Part shown: piece by piece, positions 17,404 through 25,273 of the stretch
How positions within the stretch are numbered: the stretch's first letter is position 1
How the letters are laid out: each line of letters starts with the position of its first letter
DNA from: Flavobacteriaceae bacterium
GTDB lineage: Bacteria > Bacteroidota > Bacteroidia > Flavobacteriales > Flavobacteriaceae
Direction: 5' to 3'
Length of the DNA: 64,000 nucleotides
Assembly (NCBI GenBank): GCA_013215095.1
Contig: JABSPM010000060.1
Location: 17,727 to 81,726, forward strand
Notes under the pieces: generated by a model
Database searches by the model: none
What the model saw: only the letters and a program-made list of their open reading frames with translations
What the model was told of the DNA's origin: nothing
Program-made: the position numbers and the translations under genes

Positions 17404-18003
17404 ATGATAGCTGTTATAACGGGAGATATAGTTAATTCTAGAAAAGGAGATATTCAATGTTGGATAAATGCTCTAAAAGATACGCTCAATCTGTATGGGA
17501 ATGCTCCTAAAGATTGGGAAATATATAGAGGAGATAGTTTTCAGTTGTCTTTAGCTCCAGAAAAAGCACTACTTGCAGCAATTCATATTAAAGCAACTAT
17601 TAAGCAAGTAAAAGCACATGATGTTAGAATGGCCATTGGCATTGGAGAAGAAAACTATAGTTCTAATAAAATAACCGAGTCTAATGGTACCGCATATGTT
17701 AATTCAGGTGAATGTTTTGAAGCATTAAAGAAAAATTCATTAGCTATAAAATCGGATAACTTAAAATTGGATGAGGCCTTAAATATTATGATGAGGTTAT
17801 CACTTTTAATAACAGATAGCTGGAGTCGTGTAGTTTCTAAAGTAATAAAAGCCAAGATAGAACACCCAGAAAAGAATCAAAAAGATTTAGCGCAACTATT
17901 AGATAGATCGCAAAGTAATATAAGTGAAGCTCTTAAAAGGGGTGGTTATGAAGAAATAGTGCATATGAATAATTTTTACGTTAAAAACATTTTTCAATTA
18001 TGA
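17404..18003 (+). CDS. SatD family protein with C-terminal HTH
   Basis: A 199-residue protein. The N-terminal portion (MIAVITGDIVNSRKGDIQ, YRGDSFQLSLAPEKAL, RMAIGIGEENY, ESNGTAYVNSGECFEAL) matches the SatD family and resembles a nucleotidyl-cyclase-like fold. The C-terminal 50 residues (EKNQKDLAQLLDRSQSNISEALKRGGYEE) form a helix-turn-helix. It overlaps the next gene by 4 bp (ATGA), indicating translational coupling. SatD was named in streptococci as an acid-stress-related gene; its mechanism is not established. The periodic repeats upstream suggest autoregulation. Confidence 0.82.
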   Translation: MIAVITGDIVNSRKGDIQCWINALKDTLNLYGNAPKDWEIYRGDSFQLSLAPEKALLAAIHIKATIKQVKAHDVRMAIGIGEENYSSNKITESNGTAYVNSGECFEALKKNSLAIKSDNLKLDEALNIMMRLSLLITDSWSRVVSKVIKAKIEHPEKNQKDLAQLLDRSQSNISEALKRGGYEEIVHMNNFYVKNIFQL

Positions 18004-18716
18004 TAACTTTGATAATAAAATTATTAGTTGCGCATGTCTTAGGTGACTTCGTCTTACAACCTAACCGTTGGGTTGAGGATAAGAAAAGTAAAACATTTAT
18101 GTCTAAATATTTTTATTTACATGGATTTGTTCACCTAATATTACTTCTTGTTTTTTTAGAATTTAATGGTTCTTATTGGCTGTCTACATTGAGTATTGTT
18201 GCCAGTCATCTCATAATAGACTTACTTAAGCTCAAGCTAGAGCGTAAAATTAATTCTCAGTTCTTATTTGTATTAGATCAACTATTACATTTAGTGGTAA
18301 TCGGTATTGTTGTTTATGCTCACACGCCTTATACTATTTTATTCGAAACATTATATTCAGCAGAAGTACTCTTACTATTACTAGCTGTTATTACTGTTTC
18401 CTTTGTGTTATCAATAGTTATGAAAATCATAATGAGCAAATGGGTTTTAGAAGAAGATAAATCTGAAGATTCCTTAGAAAATGCCGGAAAATATATAGGA
18501 ATGTTAGAACGGTTGTTTGTTTTTGGTTTCATTCTATTAAATCAGTGGAGTGCTATTGGATTGCTAATAGCTGCAAAGTCTGTTTTTAGATTTGGTGATC
18601 TTTCTAGGGCTAAGGATAGAAAACTCACAGAATATATCCTTATAGGTACTTTGGTTAGTTTTGGTTTAGCAATTGCTATAGCTTTACTGTATGAGTATAT
18701 CGCAAAGAAATTGTAA
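18000..18716 (+). CDS. DUF3307 membrane protein
   Basis: A 238-residue protein with about six or seven transmembrane segments. The DUF3307 signature is at the N-terminus: LLVAHVLGDFVLQPNRWVEDK, then YLHGFVHLILL, and a conserved SHLIIDLLKL. It overlaps the SatD gene by four bases, so the two should be co-translated. SatD and DUF3307 are a recurring pair, which suggests a joint membrane-linked stress function, but the activity is unknown. Confidence 0.85.
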   Translation: MITLIIKLLVAHVLGDFVLQPNRWVEDKKSKTFMSKYFYLHGFVHLILLLVFLEFNGSYWLSTLSIVASHLIIDLLKLKLERKINSQFLFVLDQLLHLVVIGIVVYAHTPYTILFETLYSAEVLLLLLAVITVSFVLSIVMKIIMSKWVLEEDKSEDSLENAGKYIGMLERLFVFGFILLNQWSAIGLLIAAKSVFRFGDLSRAKDRKLTEYILIGTLVSFGLAIAIALLYEYIAKKL

Positions 18717-18802
18717 GACCAAAGGAAAAGTCTCATGCGTCATTAGTTGAAATGTAGTAATGATTTGTAAATCTAACTCCTCTAAAAATAGCCTACTAGA
18801 TT

Positions 18803-18984
18803 AACGCCTAATACGGTCTAAAAAAACATAAACCTAATAGTTTGACTTAACAGTGATAAATAAAAAAACTGTAACTTTACATAAAGTTAAAAACCATAAT
18901 GAATTTCTACAGTTTTTTTGATGTACTATAACCCTTCAAAACACAGTTTTTGAAGTCGTTGGAGCTAGACAGAAAATGCTTAAC
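18803..18984 (+). repeat. 182-bp direct repeat, left copy
   Basis: It is identical to 22854-23035 except for two substitutions in 182 bp. It starts AACGCCTAATACGG and ends ATGCTTAAC. Internally it has inverted arms AAAAAAACTGTA ... TACAGTTTTTTT (perfect in this copy), a nested palindrome TAACTTTACATAAAGTTA, and a second stem CTTCAAAA/TTTTGAAG. There is no ORF. With the right copy it bounds a 4.05-kb accessory segment. Confidence 0.9.
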
Positions 18985-19011
18985 CTATTTTTTATGTAAC
19001 TATATATTAGA

Positions 19012-19518
19012 ATGATATTCGAAACAGAACGATTAATAGTTAGATTATTGCATTTGGATGATCGAGATGCTTTCTATGGTATGATGAGTAACCCAAATAT
19101 TATGAATCCTATCCCACGACAAGCAATGGATAGAGAAACAAGTGATGCGTGTTTCTATAAATATTTAAATTTAGATAGTACATCAAAAACTAGAGTTTTA
19201 GCGGTCGAAGAAAAAGAAACGCTTTCTTTTATCGGTATCGTAGCGTACTTAAAAAATAATGAAGAAGAAGATGAAATCGGATATAGGTTATTGGAGCAGT
19301 ATTGGGGAAAAGGTTACGGAACTGAAATTACAAAAGGATTGATTAATTTTGGGTTCTATAATTTGGAACTAGATTTAATTACAGCTGATGTTAATACGAC
19401 TAATGAGCGATCTATTAAAATACTTGACAAGTTTTTTAGTCGATATTCAGAATTTTACAATAAAGAAGATAATTGTACAGACAGAAGATATAAATTAGCA
19501 AGAAAGGACTGGTTGTAA
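19012..19518 (+). CDS. GNAT family N-acetyltransferase (RimJ/RimL type)
   Basis: A 168-residue acetyltransferase: FETERLIVRLLHLDDRDAFY at the start, SFIGIVAYL for the central strand, and the acetyl-CoA binding turn EIGYRLLEQYWGKGYGTEIT followed by VNTTNERSIKILDKF. All GNAT motifs appear present, so it is probably active. The substrate cannot be named (a protein N-terminus or small molecule). It is the first gene inside the repeat-bounded island, 27 bp after the left repeat. Confidence 0.88.
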   Translation: MIFETERLIVRLLHLDDRDAFYGMMSNPNIMNPIPRQAMDRETSDACFYKYLNLDSTSKTRVLAVEEKETLSFIGIVAYLKNNEEEDEIGYRLLEQYWGKGYGTEITKGLINFGFYNLELDLITADVNTTNERSIKILDKFFSRYSEFYNKEDNCTDRRYKLARKDWL

Positions 19519-19700
19519 ATCACATACATCAACAGACTAAAAGGATTAAGTTTTTTAGATTACGATATTATTTATGAGACGTTTTACGGAATCCTCTATA
19601 GAACTCTAAAATTCCTGAGCACTTTGGCAAACGTCAATCGATATACAAATTATAACCTTGACATTGGTCAGAAGTGAAAAAAGAGAACAAATGACATTTC

Positions 19701-19865
19701 ATACCATATCTACTCATAAATTACTCCATTAAAATGCGCTTTTTTGACTTATCTTTCAACATAAAAATAACTCTTAACTTAGACTATAACTGATTTTTAT
19801 TTCTTATCTAGTACAAAAAATCATCATTTTTCTAATGAGTAATTTAATAGAAGAATTGTTGTAAT
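19701..19865 (-). repeat. Dispersed repeat, copy C (inverted)
   Basis: The reverse complement of this 165-bp segment aligns end to end with 17142-17302 (ATGATGATTTTTTG, AATCAGTTA, TTAAGAGTTATTTTTATGTT, AAAAAAGCGCATTTTAATGG, AGTAGATATGGTAT). It lies in a 530-bp gene-free gap inside the repeat-bounded island. The rest of that gap (19519-19700 and 19866-20050) shows nothing I recognise. Confidence 0.8.
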
Positions 19866-20050
19866 ACACGAACGATACAAATTTTATTGAGGTCATAATT
19901 CTATAAAAACAACAGAACTTTATACTTGTATAAGAAATAATAAGTTTAGTGATTAAAAAAAATCACTCAAATTACTAGATTTACAAATAAAAATCATACA
20001 AGGTGTGTAAAGTTAATAACTTTATATAATTGTTAGCTATAATTAGAACG

Positions 20051-21262
20051 ATGAAGAACATATTTGCATTAATTAGTATATGGTCTACTTTATCTTGTTT
20101 TGCACAAACAGAAACAAGAATAGACTATGTGAAAGAGAATACATACTATTTTGAAATAAACAAATCTAACATTAAAGGTGAAGGAGCTAATATTTTAAAG
20201 AATAGCATCAAAGAATCTCAATTTTTTATTTTGGGAGAGGAACATTTTTCTGCTAAAATTTCAAAATTTACAAGTGCTATTATTCCAATTTTAGCAAAAG
20301 AAAATTATAAATACTTCGTGGCAGAAATTGGACCAAATAGTGCATCCAAAATTTATGATATAATCAAAGAGAATAAATCCTTATATGAATTTAATAGTAA
20401 AGTAAATGATTTAGTAGGAGAAGTTCCAGTGCCTTTTTTTGATGGTAAAGAGGACGAAGCTTTTTTAAAAAGTGCATTAGATAAAGGATTTGAACTTTGG
20501 GGAATTGACCAAGAATACTTGACCTCACAAGTTTTTCTCATTGATGAGATATATAATTTATCTAAAAATAAATCAGGTTTATACACTTCATACAAGAAAG
20601 CAAAAAATTACTTAATTAAAGAAACAAAAAAAGGAATAGAAAATAACAAATATAAATTGTTCACTGAACTGTCTAAATCCTTAATCGTAAATCAGTTTTT
20701 TAATAATACTGAATCTACAAATAGTAGGATGCAAAAAATAATATCTGACTTGAAGGACTCGTGGGAAGTTTACAGATTGATAGAAATAAATGATATTTAT
20801 TCAAGTTATCACAAGCGAGTGAATATGTTAAAAAGTAATTTCATCGACTATTATTCACAAGCTGTAAAAATAGATACTTTACCAAAAGCAATAGTTAAAA
20901 TTGGAGGTGTACATGCTTCTAAAGGGAAAAGTTTACATAGTATTTTTGATATTGGAAACTTTACAATGGAGCTAGCCAATTTTAATAGAAAAAAATCAAC
21001 ATCAGTGTTAATATTTCCTTCCGCATACTTGAATAACGATGGTTCAATAGAGAATAATATTGATGAAAAAGATGAAATTTTTATTCGACCATTAATTAAC
21101 AATGCTAAAGGAAAGTGGATAATTATAGATTTGAAAAAAATTGAGGAATATTCGTGGAAAAATAATATTGAATATAAATCACTTAAAGAATATATGAACA
21201 GATTTGATTATTTAATTCTTACACCACCAAGTAAATCAACAACATTGAATTTTAATAATTAA
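20051..21262 (+). CDS. Secreted GEEH-motif protein, possibly erythromycin-esterase/ChaN-like
   Basis: A 403-residue protein from the ATG at 20051; the frame extends seven codons further up, but MKNIFALISIWSTLSCFAQ gives a normal signal peptide. The mature part has SQFFILGEEHFSAKISKFTS, then YKYFVAEIGPNSASKIYD and FELWGIDQEYL. Together with the late VKIGGVHASKGKSLHSI segment, this recalls the Glu/His arrangement of the erythromycin esterase and ChaN/TIKI superfamilies. That assignment is tentative. It sits alone in the accessory island with cassette-like spacing on both sides, and its base composition is strongly AT-rich. Confidence 0.6.
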   Translation: MKNIFALISIWSTLSCFAQTETRIDYVKENTYYFEINKSNIKGEGANILKNSIKESQFFILGEEHFSAKISKFTSAIIPILAKENYKYFVAEIGPNSASKIYDIIKENKSLYEFNSKVNDLVGEVPVPFFDGKEDEAFLKSALDKGFELWGIDQEYLTSQVFLIDEIYNLSKNKSGLYTSYKKAKNYLIKETKKGIENNKYKLFTELSKSLIVNQFFNNTESTNSRMQKIISDLKDSWEVYRLIEINDIYSSYHKRVNMLKSNFIDYYSQAVKIDTLPKAIVKIGGVHASKGKSLHSIFDIGNFTMELANFNRKKSTSVLIFPSAYLNNDGSIENNIDEKDEIFIRPLINNAKGKWIIIDLKKIEEYSWKNNIEYKSLKEYMNRFDYLILTPPSKSTTLNFNN

Positions 21263-21287
21263 CTTTAGCTAAATAACTAAATAATGG

Positions 21288-21408
21288 CTATAAGTAATTG
21301 CTTTTCTCGCCTACTTCTGAAAATCTTTGTGGATTTTCAGCACAGTGTGCACTTAGAAAGTTACGTGCTAAGCCACATAACTACTTATAGTTTGCCGAGC
21401 AGGCAAAC
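21288..21408. repeat. Cluster of hairpins, attC-like or recombination-associated
   Basis: Outer arms CTATAAGTA (21288-21296) and TACTTATAG (21382-21390) enclose a perfect 9-bp hairpin CTGAAAATC/GATTTTCAG (21317-21340) and shorter pairs GCAC/GTGC and CTTAG/CTAAG (21349-21372). GTTTGCC/GGCAAAC (21390-21408) follows. The layout resembles a foldable recombination site or a strong terminator for the preceding gene. It lies just upstream of the group II intron relic, which may have inserted next to it. Confidence 0.55.
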
Positions 21409-21428
21409 TGTATAAATTAATAGGTTTT

Positions 21429-22054
21429 GTGAACTGTATTTAAGATGCTGAAACCGACCCACCAATGTTGATGTATAGGAATAGACGTTAAATCACCTAA
21501 AGGTACATTGGTAAAGCGCTATTGTATTGCCCGTTTAGGAAACGGATAATTGATAATTATTCAGGTAATATTAGAAGAGATGAGCTAAATTTAACCCCTT
21601 ACGAGGTGTTGAGAAGTAGGAACATGCTGTCAAAAGCTACGTAGTATGATATGGAGTTAAAACGTATAACGGCAACCTATTTACTGGTTATACGGCAGGC
21701 GTCATTCATGGGGCATGAATTCTAATTATGGGTAATTACGGAACTCGGGAATTTGAATATAAATGTAACGAGAAAATCATAATAGGAAAACTCTAGAGGA
21801 TGAAAACCAATGTTATATTCAGAGGCGGAATAATCCGTATTAGTGATGAAGGTTTTGTAATGAAACTGGAGTGAAGATATGAGGTGATACAGTTGCAATG
21901 CGTTTAATAACTCAATGGAAATAAAATGAGGAAGATTTTAGGTAATGCAACAAAATCAATTAGATTTGTATAACAAGAGCCATATGATTGATGGGAGACT
22001 ATCACGTAAGGTTCTGTGAGAGGTTTGGGTTGAAATTGCCCTTATCTATTCTAC
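21429..22054 (+). mobile_element. ORF-less group II intron relic
   Basis: A canonical domain V is at 21977-22014: GAGCCATAT, then GATGG-GAGA-CTATC (stem with GNRA tetraloop), the AC bulge and GTAAGGTTC. The AGC catalytic triad is present. A 4-nt insertion GATT (21986-21989) and one A-A mismatch break the usual 34-nt form. Domain VI follows (GGGTTGAAATTGCCC and CTTATCTATTCTAC). Upstream structured DNA includes CCAATGT/ACATTGG (21462-21511) and CCGTTT-AGG-AAACGG (21531-21545), consistent with domain I. No reverse transcriptase ORF exists anywhere in it. The 5' end (GTGAAC at 21429) is a guess, since it only partly fits GUGYG. Confidence 0.72.
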
Positions 22055-22082
22055 TGTAATCACGTTACCGCATATTTGAGAA

Positions 22083-22607
22083 ATGATGAAAAAGCAACGA
22101 AAAATATTTTATCCGACAATATTCATTCTAGGATTGTTTTTAATGACTTGGCAAATCACAATATTTCGGAATACAATAATTGACTTTAAAATCTTAATCG
22201 GAATTATACTTTTTGTGGGAACTATGACTTTTCTTATTGACTTCAAAAATTATGGAAAAACATTTAAATACAGCGGAATTATACTTTATTTTTCTTCCTC
22301 GATGCATTATATCTGTGGTTTTGGATTTATGGCTTGTTCAATATTTATGCTGATAAATTACTATATGGCGGATTCAGAACCCATAAAAGAGTCTTATAAA
22401 ATAATTGAACGCTCATCTTTACCTGGAAGAAAATATCATCGAGATGAACGAAAACCAACTTTTGACATAAATTATAATGGAAAAATTAAAGAATTAGTTT
22501 TTCCTCATACGTATTATGAAAAAATGGAATTTTACTCAAATGTTGAATTGGAAGTTAGAAAAGGATATTTCGGATTTGACATTTTGGAAAATAAAACACT
22601 GAATTGA
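22083..22607 (+). CDS. Hypothetical multi-pass membrane protein
   Basis: A 174-residue protein opening MMKKQRKIFYPTIFILGLFL, with four hydrophobic segments up to about residue 100. A soluble tail follows (PGRKYHRDERKPTFDINYNG ... KMEFYSNVELEVRKGYFGFD) that may form a small beta domain. I do not recognise a family. A second ATG (22086) could be used. It follows the intron relic by 28 bp and lies in the accessory island, where it resembles lone cassette-type genes of Flavobacteria. Confidence 0.6.
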   Translation: MMKKQRKIFYPTIFILGLFLMTWQITIFRNTIIDFKILIGIILFVGTMTFLIDFKNYGKTFKYSGIILYFSSSMHYICGFGFMACSIFMLINYYMADSEPIKESYKIIERSSLPGRKYHRDERKPTFDINYNGKIKELVFPHTYYEKMEFYSNVELEVRKGYFGFDILENKTLN

Positions 22608-22631
22608 AAACAACTGAATTTTTAAAAATAA

Positions 22632-22823
22632 AAAACAAATTATCTCGGAATTAGAATTAGGACAGGTCTCTTTATTGGAATTCTATTACTTTTATTTTTT
22701 ATTGATATACTTGCTTTCTTTTTAATTTATAGTGCTGGAGCAACTTCAAGCAGAATATCAGAATTATGCTACGTTGACTTGATTTTAAACTACCTTCCTA
22801 TTTTATTGGTAGGTGGATTTTAA
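22632..22823 (+). pseudogene. 5'-truncated small membrane protein remnant
   Basis: A 63-codon open frame with no ATG, GTG or TTG near its beginning. It encodes a hydrophobic sequence (RTGLFIGILLLLFFIDILAF, then NYLPILLVGGF) followed by a stop. It is most simply the 3' end of a membrane-protein gene that lost its 5' part when it joined the island, 24 bp after the preceding gene. Confidence 0.4.
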
Positions 22824-22853
22824 ATTTTTAGAACAATTGGAAAAATAAAGACC

Positions 22854-23035
22854 AACGCCTAATACGGTCTAAAAAAACATAAACCTAATAGTTTGACTTA
22901 ACAGTGATAAATAAAAAAACTGTAACTTTACATAAAGTTTAAAACCATAATGAATTTCTAAAGTTTTTTTGATGTACTATAACCCTTCAAAACACAGTTT
23001 TTGAAGTCGTTGGAGCTAGACAGAAAATGCTTAAC
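22854..23035 (+). repeat. 182-bp direct repeat, right copy
   Basis: It matches 18803-18984 at 180 of 182 positions with no gaps. One substitution (TCTAAAG instead of TCTACAG) breaks the 12-bp inverted arm, and another alters the nested palindrome. The copies start exactly 4051 bp apart in the same orientation. The sequence between this repeat and yebC (23036-23111) contains only an AT palindrome at 23045-23063. Confidence 0.9.
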
Positions 23036-23111
23036 TATTTATGCAATAATATCGAATATTATTATTTCAGAAACGTCTAAAAACAAGACTTAAGTCTCAT
23101 ATCATAGTGCT

Positions 23112-23822
23112 TTACTCCTGCATGGTATGGTACACATTTTGGACGTCATCATCTTCTTCAATTTTTTCTAATAACTTTTCCACATCTGCAGCCTGCTCTT
23201 CGTTTAGTGGTTTTGTTACTTGGGGAATACGTTCAAATCCCGAAGATAAAATTTCTAAGCGTCTTTCTTCTAAAGCTGCTTGAATGGTCCCAAAATTTTC
23301 AAAGGGCCCATAAAGCATGATTCCATCCTCATCTGCAAAAACTTCTTCTACCCCAAAATCAATCATTTCTAATTCTAATTCTTCGGGGTCTTGTCCTTCT
23401 GGATTGATTCTAAAATTACAAGTGTGGTCAAACATAAAAGATACGCTCCCTTGTGTGCCCAAGCTACCATTACATTTATTAAAGTAACTTCTAATATTAG
23501 CTACTGTACGAGTGTTATTATCGGTTGCAGTTTCTACCAAGATTGCAATGCCATGTGGTGCATAACCTTCAAAAAGCACTTCTTTAAAATCACCTTGACT
23601 TTTATCGCTCGCACGCTTAATAGCACGCTCAATATTGTCTTTAGGCATGTTTGCAGATTTCGCATTCTGAATTACAGCGCGTAAACGAGAATTACTGTCT
23701 GGGTCGGGACCGCCTTCTTTTACAGCCATTACAATATCTTTACCTATACGCGTAAAGGCCTTACTCATTGCGGCCCAACGTTTCATTTTACGTGCTTTTC
23801 GAAATTCAAAAGCTCTTCCCAT
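23112..23822 (-). CDS. yebC: YebC/PmpR family protein
   Basis: A 236-residue protein of the YebC/PmpR family: MGRAFEFRKARKMKRWAAMS, then FTRIGKDIVMAVKEGGPDPD, NMPKDNIERAIKR and GYAPHGIAILVETATDNNTR. Family members have been described as transcriptional regulators and, more recently, as ribosome-associated factors that relieve stalling at proline stretches (like mitochondrial TACO1). It is the last gene of a minus-strand run starting at gcvT, 87 bp after the pterin dehydratase. Confidence 0.95.
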   Translation of the reverse strand: MGRAFEFRKARKMKRWAAMSKAFTRIGKDIVMAVKEGGPDPDSNSRLRAVIQNAKSANMPKDNIERAIKRASDKSQGDFKEVLFEGYAPHGIAILVETATDNNTRTVANIRSYFNKCNGSLGTQGSVSFMFDHTCNFRINPEGQDPEELELEMIDFGVEEVFADEDGIMLYGPFENFGTIQAALEERRLEILSSGFERIPQVTKPLNEEQAADVEKLLEKIEEDDDVQNVYHTMQE

Positions 23823-23909
23823 ATATCAATATTAAATTAATTAAACATTAAAATAACCCTTAAAAAGGTATCTAAGGCAAATTTAAAAATGATAGAACTA
23901 AAAACAAAT

Positions 23910-24197
23910 TTATTCTTCGGGTTCTACAATAGCTTCAATGGCTTTTGCTAATTCAAAATCCTTTTCTGTAACACCATTTTCTGTATGTGTAAATAACGAA
24001 ATGGTAAGCACATTATAACTATTGCTCCAATCTGGATGATGACCTATAGCTTCGCATTCAAATGCAATGCGACTCATGGCGCTAAAACAATCTTTAAAAT
24101 TATCAAATTCAAATTCAGCTTGTAATGCATTTTCAAAATAATCCCATTCTGGGAAGTCTTTTAACTTTTGTTCTATGTCTTGGTCTTTAAGTTTCAT
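23910..24197 (-). CDS. phhB: 4a-hydroxytetrahydrobiopterin dehydratase
   Basis: A 95-residue pterin-4a-carbinolamine dehydratase. The catalytic motif IGHHPDWSNSYNVLTISLFT has the active-site histidines His53 and His54 and the downstream His71, and it is followed by GVTEKDFELAKAIEAI. It regenerates the cofactor used by aromatic amino acid hydroxylases, though none is encoded nearby. It lies 36 bp after the upstream surface-protein gene on the same strand. Confidence 0.92.
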   Translation of the reverse strand: MKLKDQDIEQKLKDFPEWDYFENALQAEFEFDNFKDCFSAMSRIAFECEAIGHHPDWSNSYNVLTISLFTHTENGVTEKDFELAKAIEAIVEPEE

Positions 24198-24233
24198 TGG
24201 TATTGATTTAGATATGAACTATGAGTAACGCAA

Positions 24234-25265
24234 TTAATCTTTTGGAATATGTCTTGCCAAAAAATTGTCATTTGCCACATTGAGGTTATGTAACACCTTT
24301 TGTCTGTTCGTATTAAGTTTGGTGTTGATTTTATTATAATTGCTTACTGCTTTATTTATTTCTTTAACTTTCTTATTGTAATTTTCAATCTGTTTTTTTG
24401 TACGTTTTTTTTCTGGAGTTTTTTCTATGGTTTCTGTTATCTTAGCCATGTTTTCGTTTAAAACAAAAAAATCAATTATTGCAGGTATGTTGTTCTCAGA
24501 TTCGTCGATAAAAAATTCAAAAGCTTCTTTTGTTGCTTTTGTAACAGATGCGTCATCTTTATAGTTTTTGACTGCTTGTATTATATTTAGGCCTTCTTTT
24601 GCAGATTGGTTAAGTGCATTAGCGTTTTGTTGAATGGCGGCGACATCCTTACGTTCAACAGCCTCCCAAAGATAAACTTCATTAATATAAACTTTAAAAA
24701 AAATGAGATACATCGCATTGTAGTCTTCAAAAACAGTATTTGATATTTCCATTTTTTTACTCAAATCACTGTCACCTTCAATAATTTCTATCTTGTGTTT
24801 TTTTGCAAATTGATTGAAGTTTGCTTCGTATTTGCTCTGCGATTCGACCATTTTTTTGTCTGCCATCTTTCGGGTTAACATATACGCTTCCATGGCGTCA
24901 TAGGATTGTTCGGCTATAGCTTTCATGTCAACGATTTTTGCATAATCCGCATTCATTAAATCCTTGCTGAAATTCAGATAGTCTAAAACTTGGTTCTTAT
25001 AGGTGTCGCCATCAAAACCTTGTGCTTTTGTGATTTTTGTAATGGCACGTTCTATAGATTTGATAATGGTTTTTCGTTTTTGTTCAATATTGCGATCACT
25101 CTTGCTATGGGCAACAGCTTGTGTGTATTTCCACATGTTTTTTGAAATTGTTTCTTGCTCTTTTCCAATAAAGTCTAGATATTCAACAGGAGCTTTAAAG
25201 TTTTGTGAAAAGAGGCTTAGGGTCATTGAAAAGCATAAAATAGAGAATAATTTAAAGAGTTTCAT
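24234..25265 (-). CDS. Secreted helical protein, possibly LIC11966-like surface protein
   Basis: A 343-residue protein with a signal peptide (about 1-20, ending LSLFSQ) and an almost entirely helical, lysine/glutamate/asparagine-rich mature chain. Coiled-coil-like stretches occur near residues 290-330 (KKRTKKQIENYNKKVKEINK). The N-terminal part (YLDFIGKEQETISKNMWKYT) fits a Bacteroidota/Leptospira surface-protein family I recall as LIC11966-like, but this is from memory and unsure. Its start lies 8 bp after the S41 protease stop, so the two are co-transcribed and the protein may be a substrate or adaptor of that protease. Confidence 0.6.
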   Translation of the reverse strand: MKLFKLFSILCFSMTLSLFSQNFKAPVEYLDFIGKEQETISKNMWKYTQAVAHSKSDRNIEQKRKTIIKSIERAITKITKAQGFDGDTYKNQVLDYLNFSKDLMNADYAKIVDMKAIAEQSYDAMEAYMLTRKMADKKMVESQSKYEANFNQFAKKHKIEIIEGDSDLSKKMEISNTVFEDYNAMYLIFFKVYINEVYLWEAVERKDVAAIQQNANALNQSAKEGLNIIQAVKNYKDDASVTKATKEAFEFFIDESENNIPAIIDFFVLNENMAKITETIEKTPEKKRTKKQIENYNKKVKEINKAVSNYNKINTKLNTNRQKVLHNLNVANDNFLARHIPKD

Positions 25266-25273
25266 AGGTGATG

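Noticed and set aside
21345..21349. GTGTG at 21345 as the intron 5' end
   Set aside because: It fits GUGYG better than 21429, but it lies inside the symmetric hairpin cluster, which looks like a separate unit; the boundary is left uncertain.
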